Assembly: GCA_964388965.1 (NCBI GenBank)
Contig: CAYMCP010000071.1
Span: forward strand, 1 to 18,282
Direction: 5' to 3'
DNA length: 18,282 nt
Source of the DNA: Albibeggiatoa sp964388965
Lineage (GTDB): Bacteria > Pseudomonadota > Gammaproteobacteria > Beggiatoales > Beggiatoaceae
The notes under the pieces were generated by a model. The model was not told the DNA's origin. It saw only the letters and a list, made by a program, of their open reading frames with translations, and searched no databases. Of the stretch, positions 1 through 7,362 are shown piece after piece; positions within the stretch are counted from its first letter, which is position 1; each line of letters begins with the position of its first letter. A program made the translations under genes and the position numbers.

Positions 1-49
1 CTCCTACACGGACTTTCACCATGTTGATAAAGTGCCTTTACAGGCGCAC
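1..49 (-). ncRNA. Possible 5' end of a group II intron (partial)
   Basis: On the minus strand the sequence starting at 49 reads GTGCGCC and runs out of the window at 1. GTGCG is the usual 5' start of bacterial group II introns. About 30 bases further in is GGTGAAAGTCC, a string I associate with domain I of bacterial group II introns. The start lies two bases past a perfect hairpin (52-72); class C introns are known to insert just after stem-loops. The reverse transcriptase and domains V/VI would lie outside the window, so this rests on short motifs from memory. It could instead be the edge of another repeat. Confidence 0.3.
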
Positions 50-51
50 CA

Positions 52-72
52 TTCCCAGATGGTGTCTGGGAA
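52..72. repeat. Hairpin repeat, TTCCCA...TGGGAACGAG family
   Basis: A perfect 8-bp inverted repeat (TTCCCAGA / TCTGGGAA) with a 5-base loop, followed by CGAG. A degraded relative is seen at 7217-7243, with CCCA, then TTGG, then GAACGAGGAA. The TTCCC...GGGAACGAG pattern resembles short dispersed palindromes common in filamentous sulfur bacteria and cyanobacteria. No T-run follows on either strand, so it is not an obvious intrinsic terminator. Confidence 0.6.
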
Positions 73-95
73 CGAGAAAAACTAAATAAACTGAA

Positions 96-189
96 AACTC
101 TGAAAAAGTTTGTAAGTCATTGATTTTAGGTGGAGCGTATTTGCATAAGTGATTGATTTTATTATAGGCAAAAAAAGTTTTTCGGAGTT
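96..189 (-). terminator. Long inverted repeat downstream of the flippase gene
   Basis: Arms 96-111 and 174-189 pair over 15 of 16 positions, counting one G-U pair. On the minus strand the structure lies about 45 bases past the flippase stop codon and is followed by TTTT, so it could end that transcript. The 62-base loop is large for a classical terminator. The loop holds a direct repeat, AAGT(C/G)ATTGATTTTA, beginning near 114 and 147. Confidence 0.3.
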
Positions 190-235
190 CTCAGTAAATA
201 AAAATAATTAATCTTTGCTTGATTTGACAAATATT

Positions 236-1189
236 TTATTTTCGAGCTTGGGTAAATGGTCGCGTGTCCAAGCCAATCATTGCTAACGCGCCTAAAATAA
301 CAGCAAACCACAAGGTGGCAAAACGACAAATTAAAGTTGCCGCTAGGGCAATTTCTTGTGTAACACCTAAATTAATTAAAAAAATCAACATAGCGGCTTC
401 AGTACCACCTAAGCCACCGGGCATAAAGGATGCTGCACCAATTACGATGCTCATTGCGTAAATTCCAGTCGCTAATAGTGGATGAATGTCAACACCTAAA
501 TATTGTAAAATTAAATAAAATCCAATTCCTTCCGCTCCCCACGCAATCAAACTTAAAGCTAAACCACCATATAAAAATTTAAACGTTAATAAACCGCTTG
601 CGTGAGCAAGTAACTCAAAGACTTTTTTTGCTAATTGATCAAGTTTTTTAGGTAAATAGCGATGAAGTAACGCTTGAATCATGTTTAATAAAGTCGGGCG
701 TTGTAATACAACCAAAATAATTGTTGCAACTAAGATTGGTGGAATTAACCATTTAGCATAACCTGTAAATTGACTTAACATTAACGCAGACAATAAAACC
801 ATTGTTAATAAATCAGATAAACGTTCAATAAAATACATTGAAATACTTTGCGGAAACGATACGTTATGCGAATATAAAAATACTGAACGTACCATTTCAC
901 CAACTTTGCCCGGTGTCGTCGTAAACGCAAAACCAATTAGGTAATAGTGAAAGCTTTGTAATATTGTTAGATTTTTATATTGTGTTGTTGTCAGATACCA
1001 CTGCCACCGTACAAAACGTAGCCCATAATTAATTAAGGATAAACCAAGCACTATCATCCAACCTATTATACCTAAACGCAAAATAGCTTCTAACGTTTCT
1101 TCCCAACCAACCCATAGGGTGTAAGCAAAGTAGGCAAGAATAGCAAGCGCAGTGACAGATAAGGTCATTTTAATAGGTAGTTTATCCAT
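236..1189 (-). CDS. Flippase-like integral membrane protein (UPF0104 / LPG synthase TM-domain family)
   Basis: Polytopic inner-membrane protein of 317 aa from the chosen ATG, consisting almost wholly of hydrophobic segments. It fits the lysylphosphatidylglycerol synthase transmembrane family (PF03706 type), whose bacterial members are often called flippase-like and sit near glycosyltransferases. Family-like marks are TPGKVGEMVRS near residue 93, ERLSD near 122 and PGGLGGTE at about 257-264. The soluble aminoacyl-transferase domain of MprF is absent, so it is not a full LPG synthase. A GTG at 1282 would add 31 residues. I prefer the ATG at 1189 because the N-terminus then matches the family length, although its Shine-Dalgarno is weak. 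It is divergent from the octahaem cytochrome gene. Substrate unknown. Confidence 0.8.
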   Translation of the reverse strand: MDKLPIKMTLSVTALAILAYFAYTLWVGWEETLEAILRLGIIGWMIVLGLSLINYGLRFVRWQWYLTTTQYKNLTILQSFHYYLIGFAFTTTPGKVGEMVRSVFLYSHNVSFPQSISMYFIERLSDLLTMVLLSALMLSQFTGYAKWLIPPILVATIILVVLQRPTLLNMIQALLHRYLPKKLDQLAKKVFELLAHASGLLTFKFLYGGLALSLIAWGAEGIGFYLILQYLGVDIHPLLATGIYAMSIVIGAASFMPGGLGGTEAAMLIFLINLGVTQEIALAATLICRFATLWFAVILGALAMIGLDTRPFTQARK

Positions 1190-1502
1190 GATGATAAATC
1201 CATGTGTAAAAATGCGTAGTAATATAGTAGATTTGACATCCACCACCAATTGACAAAAGCGAAATACATTATTTATTCCCACCTAAACAGACTATAAAAG
1301 CTTTTTTAATATGGTAAAAATGCTATTTATTAATTGTAATAAGATTAAAATTACAGATTTTTCTTGTTAGGAGGAGAGCTTTTATGCAGTACGCTTAAAT
1401 AAAATTTAGGCGTGAGGGAAAATCGTAATATGTGTTAGTATCAAACGGTATACAATACCACTAAATGTTTTTTTTAAATACTCTTACCTCAATTATTGTC
1501 CT
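1190..1502. promoter_or_regulatory. Divergent intergenic region with one hairpin
   Basis: This 313-bp AT-rich gap should hold the promoters of the flippase gene (minus) and the octahaem cytochrome gene (plus). A hairpin at 1391-1413 (ACGCTTAAAT, AAA, ATTTAGGCGT; 10 bp with one G-U) carries the ACGCCTAAA word also seen near 17684. A strong AGGAGG at about 1370 precedes an ATG at 1384 that opens only a four-codon frame (MQYA). No convincing -35/-10 pair was found; TATACAAT near 1450 is a possible -10. Confidence 0.4.
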
Positions 1503-3758
1503 ATGCGCTATTTATTACTATTTTTTCTTTTTACTCATACCGCCGCCGCTCATCAACACTATGGGACCGGTGCAAATAATATTGCATTTGTCAACAATCA
1601 ACTTTGTGCCGATTGCCATTTGCAACAATTTAATGATTGGTTAGGCTCGCATCATGAACGTGCTATGAATCCTGCAACCAAACAATATGTACTCGGTAAT
1701 TTCACTCATACAATGTATGAAGATGAGGCTATCAGTGCGCAATTTTATACTCGTGACGGGCAATATTTTATTAAAACGCAAGGCAAAGACGGGAAATTAA
1801 CAGAATTTGCAGTAAAATATACGTTTGGTATCACACCTTTGCAACAATATTTAATTCAATTTCCCAAAGGTAGATTACAAGCGTTTACCGTCGCTTGGGA
1901 TAGCGTTAAACAACAATGGTTTAATCTGTATCCTAATCAAAAATTAAGCCCCGATAATCCATTACATTGGACACACATCTATCATACTTGGAATGCTGTT
2001 TGTGCAGAATGCCATTCTACTAATTTGAATGTTAATTATGATTTAAAAACAGATAGTTATAAAACAACTTGGGCTGAAATAAATGTGAGTTGTCAAGCTT
2101 GCCATGGTCCCGGTAAAAAACATATTGATTGGGCAGAGAATCCAGATGCAAGTACAAGTAAAGGTTTGATTGTGGACTATAAGCAACTCAATTCTAAACA
2201 AATTGTTGAAACTTGTGCGCGTTGTCATTCCCGACGTTACCCAATAAGCGAGCAGGATAAACATGCTCAACCACTGTTGGATGATTTTGTACCTGAATTA
2301 TTACGCGATAATCTATATCATGCTGATGGACAAATATTAGATGAAGTCTATGTTTACGGTTCATTCGTACAAAGCAAAATGTATCGTAATGGTGTGCAAT
2401 GTTTGGATTGTCATGATCCACATACACTTAAATTGCGCCGTGAAGGTAATACGCTTTGCACTTATTGTCATCAAACAGCACCACCAACAAGTTTATATCC
2501 AACACTTAAAGCGAAAAATTACGATATTTCTACGCATCATTTTCACCAAACAGGTAGTGAAGGTAGTCAATGTATAAATTGTCATGCGCCTACACAAAAT
2601 TTTATGCGCATAGACCCGCGCCATGATCATAGCTTTCGGATTCCACGTCCAGATTTAAGCCTAAAATTTAATGCGCCAAATGCTTGTAATCAATGTCACA
2701 CAGATAAAGACGCGGTATGGGCAACGGATGCAATGAATCAATGGTATGGCAATAAAAATTGGCAACAACCGCATTTTGGCGACGTGTTCGCGCTGGGACG
2801 TATAGGTGATATAAATGCACATAATGATTTAATTAAATTATCATCAGACAAAAAACAAGCAGATATTGTCCGTGCTACTGCATTAGAATTATTGCAAGCC
2901 TATGGCGAAACCGAGACGATGTTACAATTATTAAAAGATGAATCTGATTTAATACGTGCTATGGCTGTCAATGGATTGCGCAACTTGCCGTCCGCGCAGA
3001 AACGAGATGTATTAATACCACTATTGAGCGACGCGGTGCGTGTGGTGCGGATTGAAGCAGCAAGAAGTCTCGCTGATGTCGCGCAATTGCCTGAAAGTTT
3101 TAACAAAGCCTTAGCTGAATATAAACAAGCACAATTGATTCGTGGTGAATTACCAGAGGGACATTTTAATTTAGGTCAACTTTATCAGGCAATGAATGAT
3201 ACTGCGCAGGCAGAACAGGCTTTTAAAACAGCTATTACCAAAGGTCAGCATTTCTTCCCCGCATCGAGAAGTTTAGCGATTTTATACCATCAATTGGGCG
3301 ATAAAAAACAGGCAGAACAAGTATTACGTGATGCAATTCACGCTAATCCACAACAAGGTTTATTGTATTATTCATTAGGTTTATTACTAGCCGAACTAAA
3401 ACAAACGTCTGAAGCATTAGAAAATTTGGAAAAAGCAATTGAATTAATGCCACGTCATCCAAAAGTACATTACAATTATGCAATATTATTAAAACAGTCG
3501 GGACGACTTGAGCAGATAGAGCCTGCTTTGCTAAAGGCTTTTTATTTGGATAGACAAAATCCGAAAATTACGCAACAATTAGCTGAATGGTATATTCAAC
3601 AACAACGCTGGTTAGATGCTTATGATTTTACAAAACATTTAGATCAACTCGTGCCGGATAATCCAAAAATTAAAAATACGCTGAAAAAATTAGAGCAGCG
3701 CAAAATGGCAATTGAAATTCAACAACAATTCCAACAAAATCAGCTACAACAAGACTAA
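1503..3758 (+). CDS. Periplasmic octahaem c-type cytochrome with HEAT-like and TPR repeats
   Basis: Predicted exported electron-transfer protein, 751 aa. Residues 1-16 form a short signal peptide ending TAAA. Eight CXXCH haem c sites have their first cysteines at 35, 167, 197, 238, 300, 319, 357 and 395. There is no CXXCK site, which argues against NrfA-type or classic octahaem nitrite reductases. Residues about 450-530 look like HEAT-type helical repeats, and about 550-725 hold several TPR units. This matches a family of multihaem cytochrome/TPR proteins, partly resembling cytochrome c554, whose partner and substrate are not settled. No clear Shine-Dalgarno precedes the ATG, but the signal peptide begins there. 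Other exported redox proteins, cytochrome c4 and a DsbA homologue, follow downstream. The redox role is well supported; the exact reaction is not. Confidence 0.85.
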   Translation: MRYLLLFFLFTHTAAAHQHYGTGANNIAFVNNQLCADCHLQQFNDWLGSHHERAMNPATKQYVLGNFTHTMYEDEAISAQFYTRDGQYFIKTQGKDGKLTEFAVKYTFGITPLQQYLIQFPKGRLQAFTVAWDSVKQQWFNLYPNQKLSPDNPLHWTHIYHTWNAVCAECHSTNLNVNYDLKTDSYKTTWAEINVSCQACHGPGKKHIDWAENPDASTSKGLIVDYKQLNSKQIVETCARCHSRRYPISEQDKHAQPLLDDFVPELLRDNLYHADGQILDEVYVYGSFVQSKMYRNGVQCLDCHDPHTLKLRREGNTLCTYCHQTAPPTSLYPTLKAKNYDISTHHFHQTGSEGSQCINCHAPTQNFMRIDPRHDHSFRIPRPDLSLKFNAPNACNQCHTDKDAVWATDAMNQWYGNKNWQQPHFGDVFALGRIGDINAHNDLIKLSSDKKQADIVRATALELLQAYGETETMLQLLKDESDLIRAMAVNGLRNLPSAQKRDVLIPLLSDAVRVVRIEAARSLADVAQLPESFNKALAEYKQAQLIRGELPEGHFNLGQLYQAMNDTAQAEQAFKTAITKGQHFFPASRSLAILYHQLGDKKQAEQVLRDAIHANPQQGLLYYSLGLLLAELKQTSEALENLEKAIELMPRHPKVHYNYAILLKQSGRLEQIEPALLKAFYLDRQNPKITQQLAEWYIQQQRWLDAYDFTKHLDQLVPDNPKIKNTLKKLEQRKMAIEIQQQFQQNQLQQD

Positions 3759-3833
3759 ATAATTTTTGTAATCTGATTTGATAATTGATAATTAATAGTT
3801 GTATCATACAGCGGCAAAATTTTAGGATATTGT

Positions 3834-4592
3834 ATGAAGATATTAATTAGTAATGATGATGGTTATCTTGCACCGGGCATTTTATCTTTAGCAGAAACAT
3901 TAAGTAAACATGCAGAAACGCTAGTTGTTGCGCCAGACCGAAATCGTAGTGGGGCAAGTAATTCGCTTACCCTAGAATATCCAATTAGAGCCAAACTCGC
4001 GCCAAATGGTTTTTACTACGTGGATGGCACACCGACTGATTGTGTACATTTGGCAATCACAGGGTTAATGGATATACCACCAGATATTGTCGTGTCAGGA
4101 ATCAACACAGGTCCCAATTTAGGTGACGATGTGCACTACTCAGGTACAGTCGCAGCAGCGATGGAAGGACGTTCATTAGGTTTACCTGCTTTAGCCGTTT
4201 CATTAGCTGGCGATAGACAAGATTTACAACATTACGCAACGGCAGCCTACGCTGTTGAAGTCCTCATTAAGCGTTTACAAGCTGAAAAATTAAATTTACC
4301 AGAGGATACTATTCTAAATATTAACGTACCAGATTTGCCATGGGAACAAATTGCAGGTATGCAAATTACTCGTTTAGGAAAACGGCACCGTTCTTCACCC
4401 GTCATTAAAAGCCAAGACCCTCGTGGACAACCCATTTTTTGGATTGGTGCGGCAGGCTCGGTACGCGACGCTGGAGAAGGTACAGATTTTTACGCAATCG
4501 AACATGGTTTTATTTCAATTACGCCATTACACGTAGATTTAACCCGTTATTCCGCACTGGATATGATGTGTGACTGGTTAAATTATTTTTAG
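3834..4592 (+). CDS. surE: 5'/3'-nucleotidase SurE
   Basis: Metal-dependent nucleoside monophosphatase, cytoplasmic, 252 aa, full length for the family. The N-terminus MKILISNDDG carries metal-ligand Asp8 and Asp9. Ser39 (NRSGAS) and Asn91 (SGINTGPNLG) supply the other ligands, followed by the SurE signature HYSGTVAAAMEG. AGGAT lies about 7 bases before the ATG. In many gammaproteobacteria surE is followed by pcm, nlpD and rpoS; here it stands alone, 75 bp after the octahaem cytochrome gene and followed by a 237-bp gap. It probably acts in nucleotide salvage and stationary-phase survival. Confidence 0.96.
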   Translation: MKILISNDDGYLAPGILSLAETLSKHAETLVVAPDRNRSGASNSLTLEYPIRAKLAPNGFYYVDGTPTDCVHLAITGLMDIPPDIVVSGINTGPNLGDDVHYSGTVAAAMEGRSLGLPALAVSLAGDRQDLQHYATAAYAVEVLIKRLQAEKLNLPEDTILNINVPDLPWEQIAGMQITRLGKRHRSSPVIKSQDPRGQPIFWIGAAGSVRDAGEGTDFYAIEHGFISITPLHVDLTRYSALDMMCDWLNYF

Positions 4593-4632
4593 GTAGGATC
4601 TCAAATTACCCGTTTTTCAAGTTGTGATTTAC

Positions 4633-4664
4633 CTTCACTATCATAGATTGATACTTTTGTGAAG
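4633..4664 (+). repeat. Nested inverted repeat between surE and the cytochrome c4 gene
   Basis: CTTCACTATCA (4633-4643) can pair with TGATA (4649-4653) and GTGAAG (4659-4664), leaving a five-base bulge (CTTTT). A second small stem, ATTACC / GGTAAT (4667-4672 / 4684-4689), follows. There is no clean T-run, so this may be a leader structure or a weak terminator of surE rather than a textbook terminator. Confidence 0.35.
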
Positions 4665-4829
4665 ATATTACCACATTGATTTAGGTAATAAAGATGCAAA
4701 CCATTTCGGGGTAATGCTATACTTTGAAGTTACCTTGTTCCTATGTGCCTTATACGGTGGGGATAAGAGATGGTATAAAGCTTTAATCTCATTTTTTTAC
4801 TTTAATTACAATGACTAGTGGATAATATA

Positions 4830-5468
4830 ATGAAAAAATTAACATTAGCTATTTTGGTAGCCTTAACTCCAATGGTTTATGCGGCGAGCGATCATGCAGC
4901 CGAAAATGCAAAAGGCGACGCAGAAGCTGGTAAAGCAAAATCAGCCGCCTGTGCCGCTTGTCACGGTGTTGATGGTAATAAATCATTAATGCCAGAATAC
5001 CCTAAATTAGGCGGTCAACACGCTAGCTACACAGAAACGCAATTACACCAATTCAAATCAGGTGTACGCAACAACGCAATTATGTTGGGTCAAGTTGCAG
5101 CCCTAAACGACCAAGATATGGCTGATTTAGCTGCTTATTTCTCTACCCAATCTACTGTTGTCGGTGGTGCAAGTGAAGACTTGGTTGAAAAAGGTCAAGC
5201 GATCTATCGTGCTGGTGTTGCGACAAAAGGTGTACCTGCTTGTATTTCCTGTCATGGTCCTCAGGGCTTGGGCAATCCTGCTGCACAGTATCCGTTACTG
5301 AGCGGGCAGAATGCGGCGTACACAGTGAAACAATTGAAAGACTATCAATCTGGTGAACGTATTGGCGACGTAGCGAATAATAACCAAAAAATCATGGTTG
5401 ATATTGCCAGTAAGTTATCCGACGCTGAAATGACAGCCGTTGCTGATTATATTTCTGGTTTACATTAA
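4830..5468 (+). CDS. Dihaem cytochrome c4, periplasmic
   Basis: Exported dihaem electron carrier, 212 aa from the chosen ATG, close to the usual cytochrome c4 length. A signal peptide covers residues 1-18 (cleavage near VYA-A). Two tandem class I cytochrome c domains follow, with CAACH at 41-45 and CISCH at 138-142. Likely distal Met ligands are M85 (NNAIM) and M189 (QKIM). Cytochrome c4 typically passes electrons from the bc1 complex or periplasmic donors to terminal oxidases such as cbb3. An in-frame GTG 12 bases upstream is less likely, because the ATG starts a normal signal peptide and has GGATAA ahead of it. The pairing with a downstream dsbA-like gene is common in Gammaproteobacteria. 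Confidence 0.93.
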   Translation: MKKLTLAILVALTPMVYAASDHAAENAKGDAEAGKAKSAACAACHGVDGNKSLMPEYPKLGGQHASYTETQLHQFKSGVRNNAIMLGQVAALNDQDMADLAAYFSTQSTVVGGASEDLVEKGQAIYRAGVATKGVPACISCHGPQGLGNPAAQYPLLSGQNAAYTVKQLKDYQSGERIGDVANNNQKIMVDIASKLSDAEMTAVADYISGLH

Positions 5469-5478
5469 GCAATTTTAA

Positions 5479-5540
5479 ATAGGATTGGTGGTCTTTAATG
5501 ATTTAATGATTTTAGGTCTACCAGTCCTATACTTTTCAAT
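5479..5540 (+). terminator. Probable intrinsic terminator after the cytochrome c4 gene
   Basis: Arms 5479-5491 (ATAGGATTGGTGG) and 5518-5530 (CTACCAGTCCTAT) pair over 13 positions including two G-U pairs, with a 26-base loop. The second arm is followed by ACTTTTCAATTATTTT. It lies 10 bases past the cytochrome c4 stop and before the dsbA-like gene, so it may only partly end transcription. Confidence 0.5.
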
Positions 5541-5563
5541 TATTTTCGATTAAAGGAGCATTC

Positions 5564-6235
5564 ATGAAAATACTATTTAACTGGACGATCATGCTAAGCA
5601 TGTTACTTGCTGTATCTCTTGCGCAAGCGGACGAGCCTGTCTCATACGAGAAGATGTATAAAAACATTTTGATGCCAGAGAAAATGTATGATGATGACGT
5701 GATTGAAGTTACCGAATTGTTTTTATATACCTGCCCTCATTGCTTCCGCATCCATCCTTTTGCTGAAAAATGGAAAAAAACCATTGAAAATCAGAAAGAT
5801 GTAAAATTCAATCCCATGCCCGCAATATTTAGCGAACATAATACACCACTTGCAAAAGCATATTACGTTACCAAAGAATTAGGCAAAGACGAGATTCATA
5901 TCGCGTTATTTGAGGCAATTCATGAGAAAGGTCGCCGAATTGTCACCGAAGATCAAATTAAAGCCTTTTTTGCAGAACATGGTGTTGACAAAGGACTTTT
6001 TGAAAAGACATATAATTCTTTTAGCGTAGACAATGCAATACGCACAGCGCATTTTTTAACTGCCAGTTATGGTATTAGCGGTGTGCCTACTGTAGTTGTT
6101 AATGGTAAATATCTAGTTTTAGGTGATAAAACAAAAGGTTATCAAGGTATTTTTGATGTTGTTGATTATTTAATCGATAAAGAACGCAAACTTATTGCGG
6201 AAAAAGCAGAAAAAACCGAAGCAGTAACAGAGTAA
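5564..6235 (+). CDS. dsbA: Thiol:disulfide interchange protein, DsbA family
   Basis: Periplasmic thiol oxidoreductase, 223 aa, that introduces disulfides into exported proteins and is normally re-oxidised by DsbB. A signal peptide covers residues 1-22 (ending AQA). The thioredoxin-fold active site CPHC is at 57-60, identical to that of E. coli DsbA, and the cis-Pro loop GVPT is at 173-176. A helical insertion lies between them. AAAGGAG sits about 7 bases before the ATG, one of the best ribosome sites in the window. The C-terminus has a charged Lys/Glu-rich extension of about 15 residues. It follows cytochrome c4, a conserved neighbour. No dsbB is seen in the window. Confidence 0.92.
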   Translation: MKILFNWTIMLSMLLAVSLAQADEPVSYEKMYKNILMPEKMYDDDVIEVTELFLYTCPHCFRIHPFAEKWKKTIENQKDVKFNPMPAIFSEHNTPLAKAYYVTKELGKDEIHIALFEAIHEKGRRIVTEDQIKAFFAEHGVDKGLFEKTYNSFSVDNAIRTAHFLTASYGISGVPTVVVNGKYLVLGDKTKGYQGIFDVVDYLIDKERKLIAEKAEKTEAVTE

Positions 6236-6271
6236 ACTTTTTCAAGACCGGGTAGTTTTGAAACCTGATTT

Positions 6272-6355
6272 TCGTAGGGTGCATAAGCGTCACACACCAA
6301 TTTTTATAACTTTCATGCTCATTCGCACTAGAAGTTATCGCTATACACCCCACGA
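6272..6355. mobile_element. 84-bp palindromic MITE/REP-like element
   Basis: Terminal inverted repeats 6272-6289 (TCGTAGGGTGCATAAGCG) and 6339-6355 (complement TCGTGGGGTGTATAGCG) match at 15 positions with one indel. A nested pair, ATAACTT (6306-6312) and AAGTTAT (6332-6338), makes the whole unit foldable. The GTAGGGTG end resembles dispersed repeats of filamentous sulfur bacteria and cyanobacteria. No transposase is encoded. It lies between the dsbA-like gene and the convergent small membrane-protein gene. An apparent open frame across it is most likely not a gene. Confidence 0.6.
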
Positions 6356-6416
6356 TTTTTACTTAACTTTAATGAGGATGTCAAACTGTTGGAACAAAAA
6401 AACATTAAATCCAAAA

Positions 6417-6842
6417 TCAAACTGTTGCGTTTCTCAACTCAAGATTATCCCGAATAAGTTGCTGTAACATACCAAGTTTCAGATTGGTTTTAGGAAATGA
6501 CTCATCCAACGTATAAGCTGGAGGAATGTAGTTAGATGGTGTGGTTTTCAGTTCTCTGACCTGCTCCGCCAATTTTTGTTTTTCTGCATTCAGTGCATCA
6601 ATTTCCGCTTGTAAATCCGCATACGACGCTTGAGCTACAACATCAATTTTTTCCACTGGTGCTGATGCCTCTTTTTCAGACGCTTCTACTGTTTCCCTCT
6701 TTTGTGGAGAATTTTGAGATTTATTCCACATTTTCCATACAATCACGCCGCTGACAACAAAAACCGAAATACTTCCAATCGAAAGTAATGTGCCCCCAAG
6801 TAATTTTATACCACCAACCCGTAATAATTGCTCTTCAAACAT
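6417..6842 (-). CDS. Hypothetical membrane-anchored coiled-coil protein
   Basis: Not recognised. The protein is 141 aa from the ATG at 6842, which has AAAGGAG about 7 bases upstream; a GTG six bases earlier would be too close to that site. One transmembrane helix covers about residues 15-37 (starting GTLLSIGSIS). It is followed by a Lys/Glu/Ala-rich linker and a coiled coil at about 72-98 (DLQAEIDALNAEKQKLAEQ). A short C-terminal segment (about 100-141) may be folded. The N-terminus is probably in or across the membrane with the coiled coil as a soluble arm, a layout seen in small scaffold or septum-associated proteins. It is convergent with dsbA and surrounded by repeats, so nothing in the context assigns a function. 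Confidence 0.7.
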   Translation of the reverse strand: MFEEQLLRVGGIKLLGGTLLSIGSISVFVVSGVIVWKMWNKSQNSPQKRETVEASEKEASAPVEKIDVVAQASYADLQAEIDALNAEKQKLAEQVRELKTTPSNYIPPAYTLDESFPKTNLKLGMLQQLIRDNLELRNATV

Positions 6843-6907
6843 AAACACACTCCTTTATCATTAATTCACGTTACGCGCTGAGAAATAAATTATGGTAAAT
6901 TTCGCGC

Positions 6908-6980
6908 ATGAAAAATGAAATATTAGAAATCTACACTGACTATCTCAATGAGTTCCTTTAGCACCACAGCAGCGACATGA
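6908..6980 (+). pseudogene. Possible degraded transposase N-terminus
   Basis: Frame one from 6908 reads MKNEILEIYTDYLN and stops at 6961. A +1 shift at about 6951 continues SSFSTTAAT before a stop at 6980. Joined, these resemble the start of a transposase family beginning roughly (M)xxEILxIYxDYLxSSFxxTTATGLS. The match is from memory and covers only about 25 residues, and nothing further along is recognisable. If real, it is a remnant with a frameshift and stops. Confidence 0.28.
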
Positions 6981-7080
6981 GAAAAAACGCGGTCAATACA
7001 GCAAAATCGACACACCACCTATAGAACCAGTTTGAAATCTTAGCAAATATGTTAAAAAAATCAATATTTTCTTTCACATC

Positions 7081-7106
7081 GTAGAGACAAAGCGTGCCTT
7101 GTCTCT
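7081..7106. repeat. Hairpin repeat AGAGACAA...TTGTCTCT
   Basis: A perfect 8-bp inverted repeat (7083-7090 / 7099-7106) with an 8-base centre in which GC and GC can pair further. GTAGAGACAAGGC-type palindromes are a dispersed repeat class known from cyanobacteria and seen in filamentous sulfur bacteria. No T-run follows it on the minus strand, so it is a poor terminator candidate for modC. Confidence 0.55.
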
Positions 7107-7216
7107 GACAAAACCTTGTCGCTTTAGATTAATATTCATTTATTTTAAAAATGTCAAATGGTTTCTATATTTGCAACTCACAATAAATTATGACCCAGAG
7201 TGTCCCTGTGCTGCCT

Positions 7217-7243
7217 CCCAACGGAGAGCATTGGAACGAGGAA
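7217..7243. repeat. Degraded copy of the TTCCCA...GGAACGAG repeat
   Basis: CCCAA (7217-7221) and TTGG (7231-7234) form only a 4-bp stem, but the flank GGAACGAGGAA matches the right end of the hairpin repeat at 52-76 (GGGAACGAGAAA). It is read as an eroded member of that family. Confidence 0.4.
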
Positions 7244-7362
7244 TACTCTAACTGCGTAACGCCTATGTATGGTTACATTTGTTTTCATTAATATCGCACG
7301 CAGTCTGGACATCTTCTAACGCTCAAGCTCACTGGTAGAGGCGAAACGCAACGGCATTCACG

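Larger units (their letters stand above)
6843..7362. other. Repeat-rich intergenic region downstream of modC
   Basis: About 520 bp without an intact gene. It holds a possible transposase remnant (6908-6980), a hairpin repeat (7081-7106), a degraded TTCCCA/GGAACGAG repeat (7217-7243), and the word TGCGTAACGCCTA at 7253-7265 that recurs at 17677-17689. It looks like a site where small repeats and mobile DNA have accumulated at one edge of the transferred mod block. I see no RNA gene in it. Confidence 0.5.

Noticed and set aside
1384..1398. Four-codon leader peptide (MQYA) after a strong AGGAGG
   Set aside because: The ribosome site is striking, but the frame is too short to judge, holds no regulatory codon run and is not paired with a clear attenuator.
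6258..6467. 69-codon plus-strand ORF after the dsbA-like gene
   Set aside because: It runs through the palindromic element at 6272-6355 and then antisense to the end of the membrane-protein gene; it has no ribosome site and no recognisable family.
7311..7362. Integron attC-like site after modC
   Set aside because: ATTTAAC and GTTAGAA ends occur and TAACGCTCAAGCTCACTGG looks attC-like, but the final R' base does not fit and the inner arms do not pair, so there is no foldable attC.
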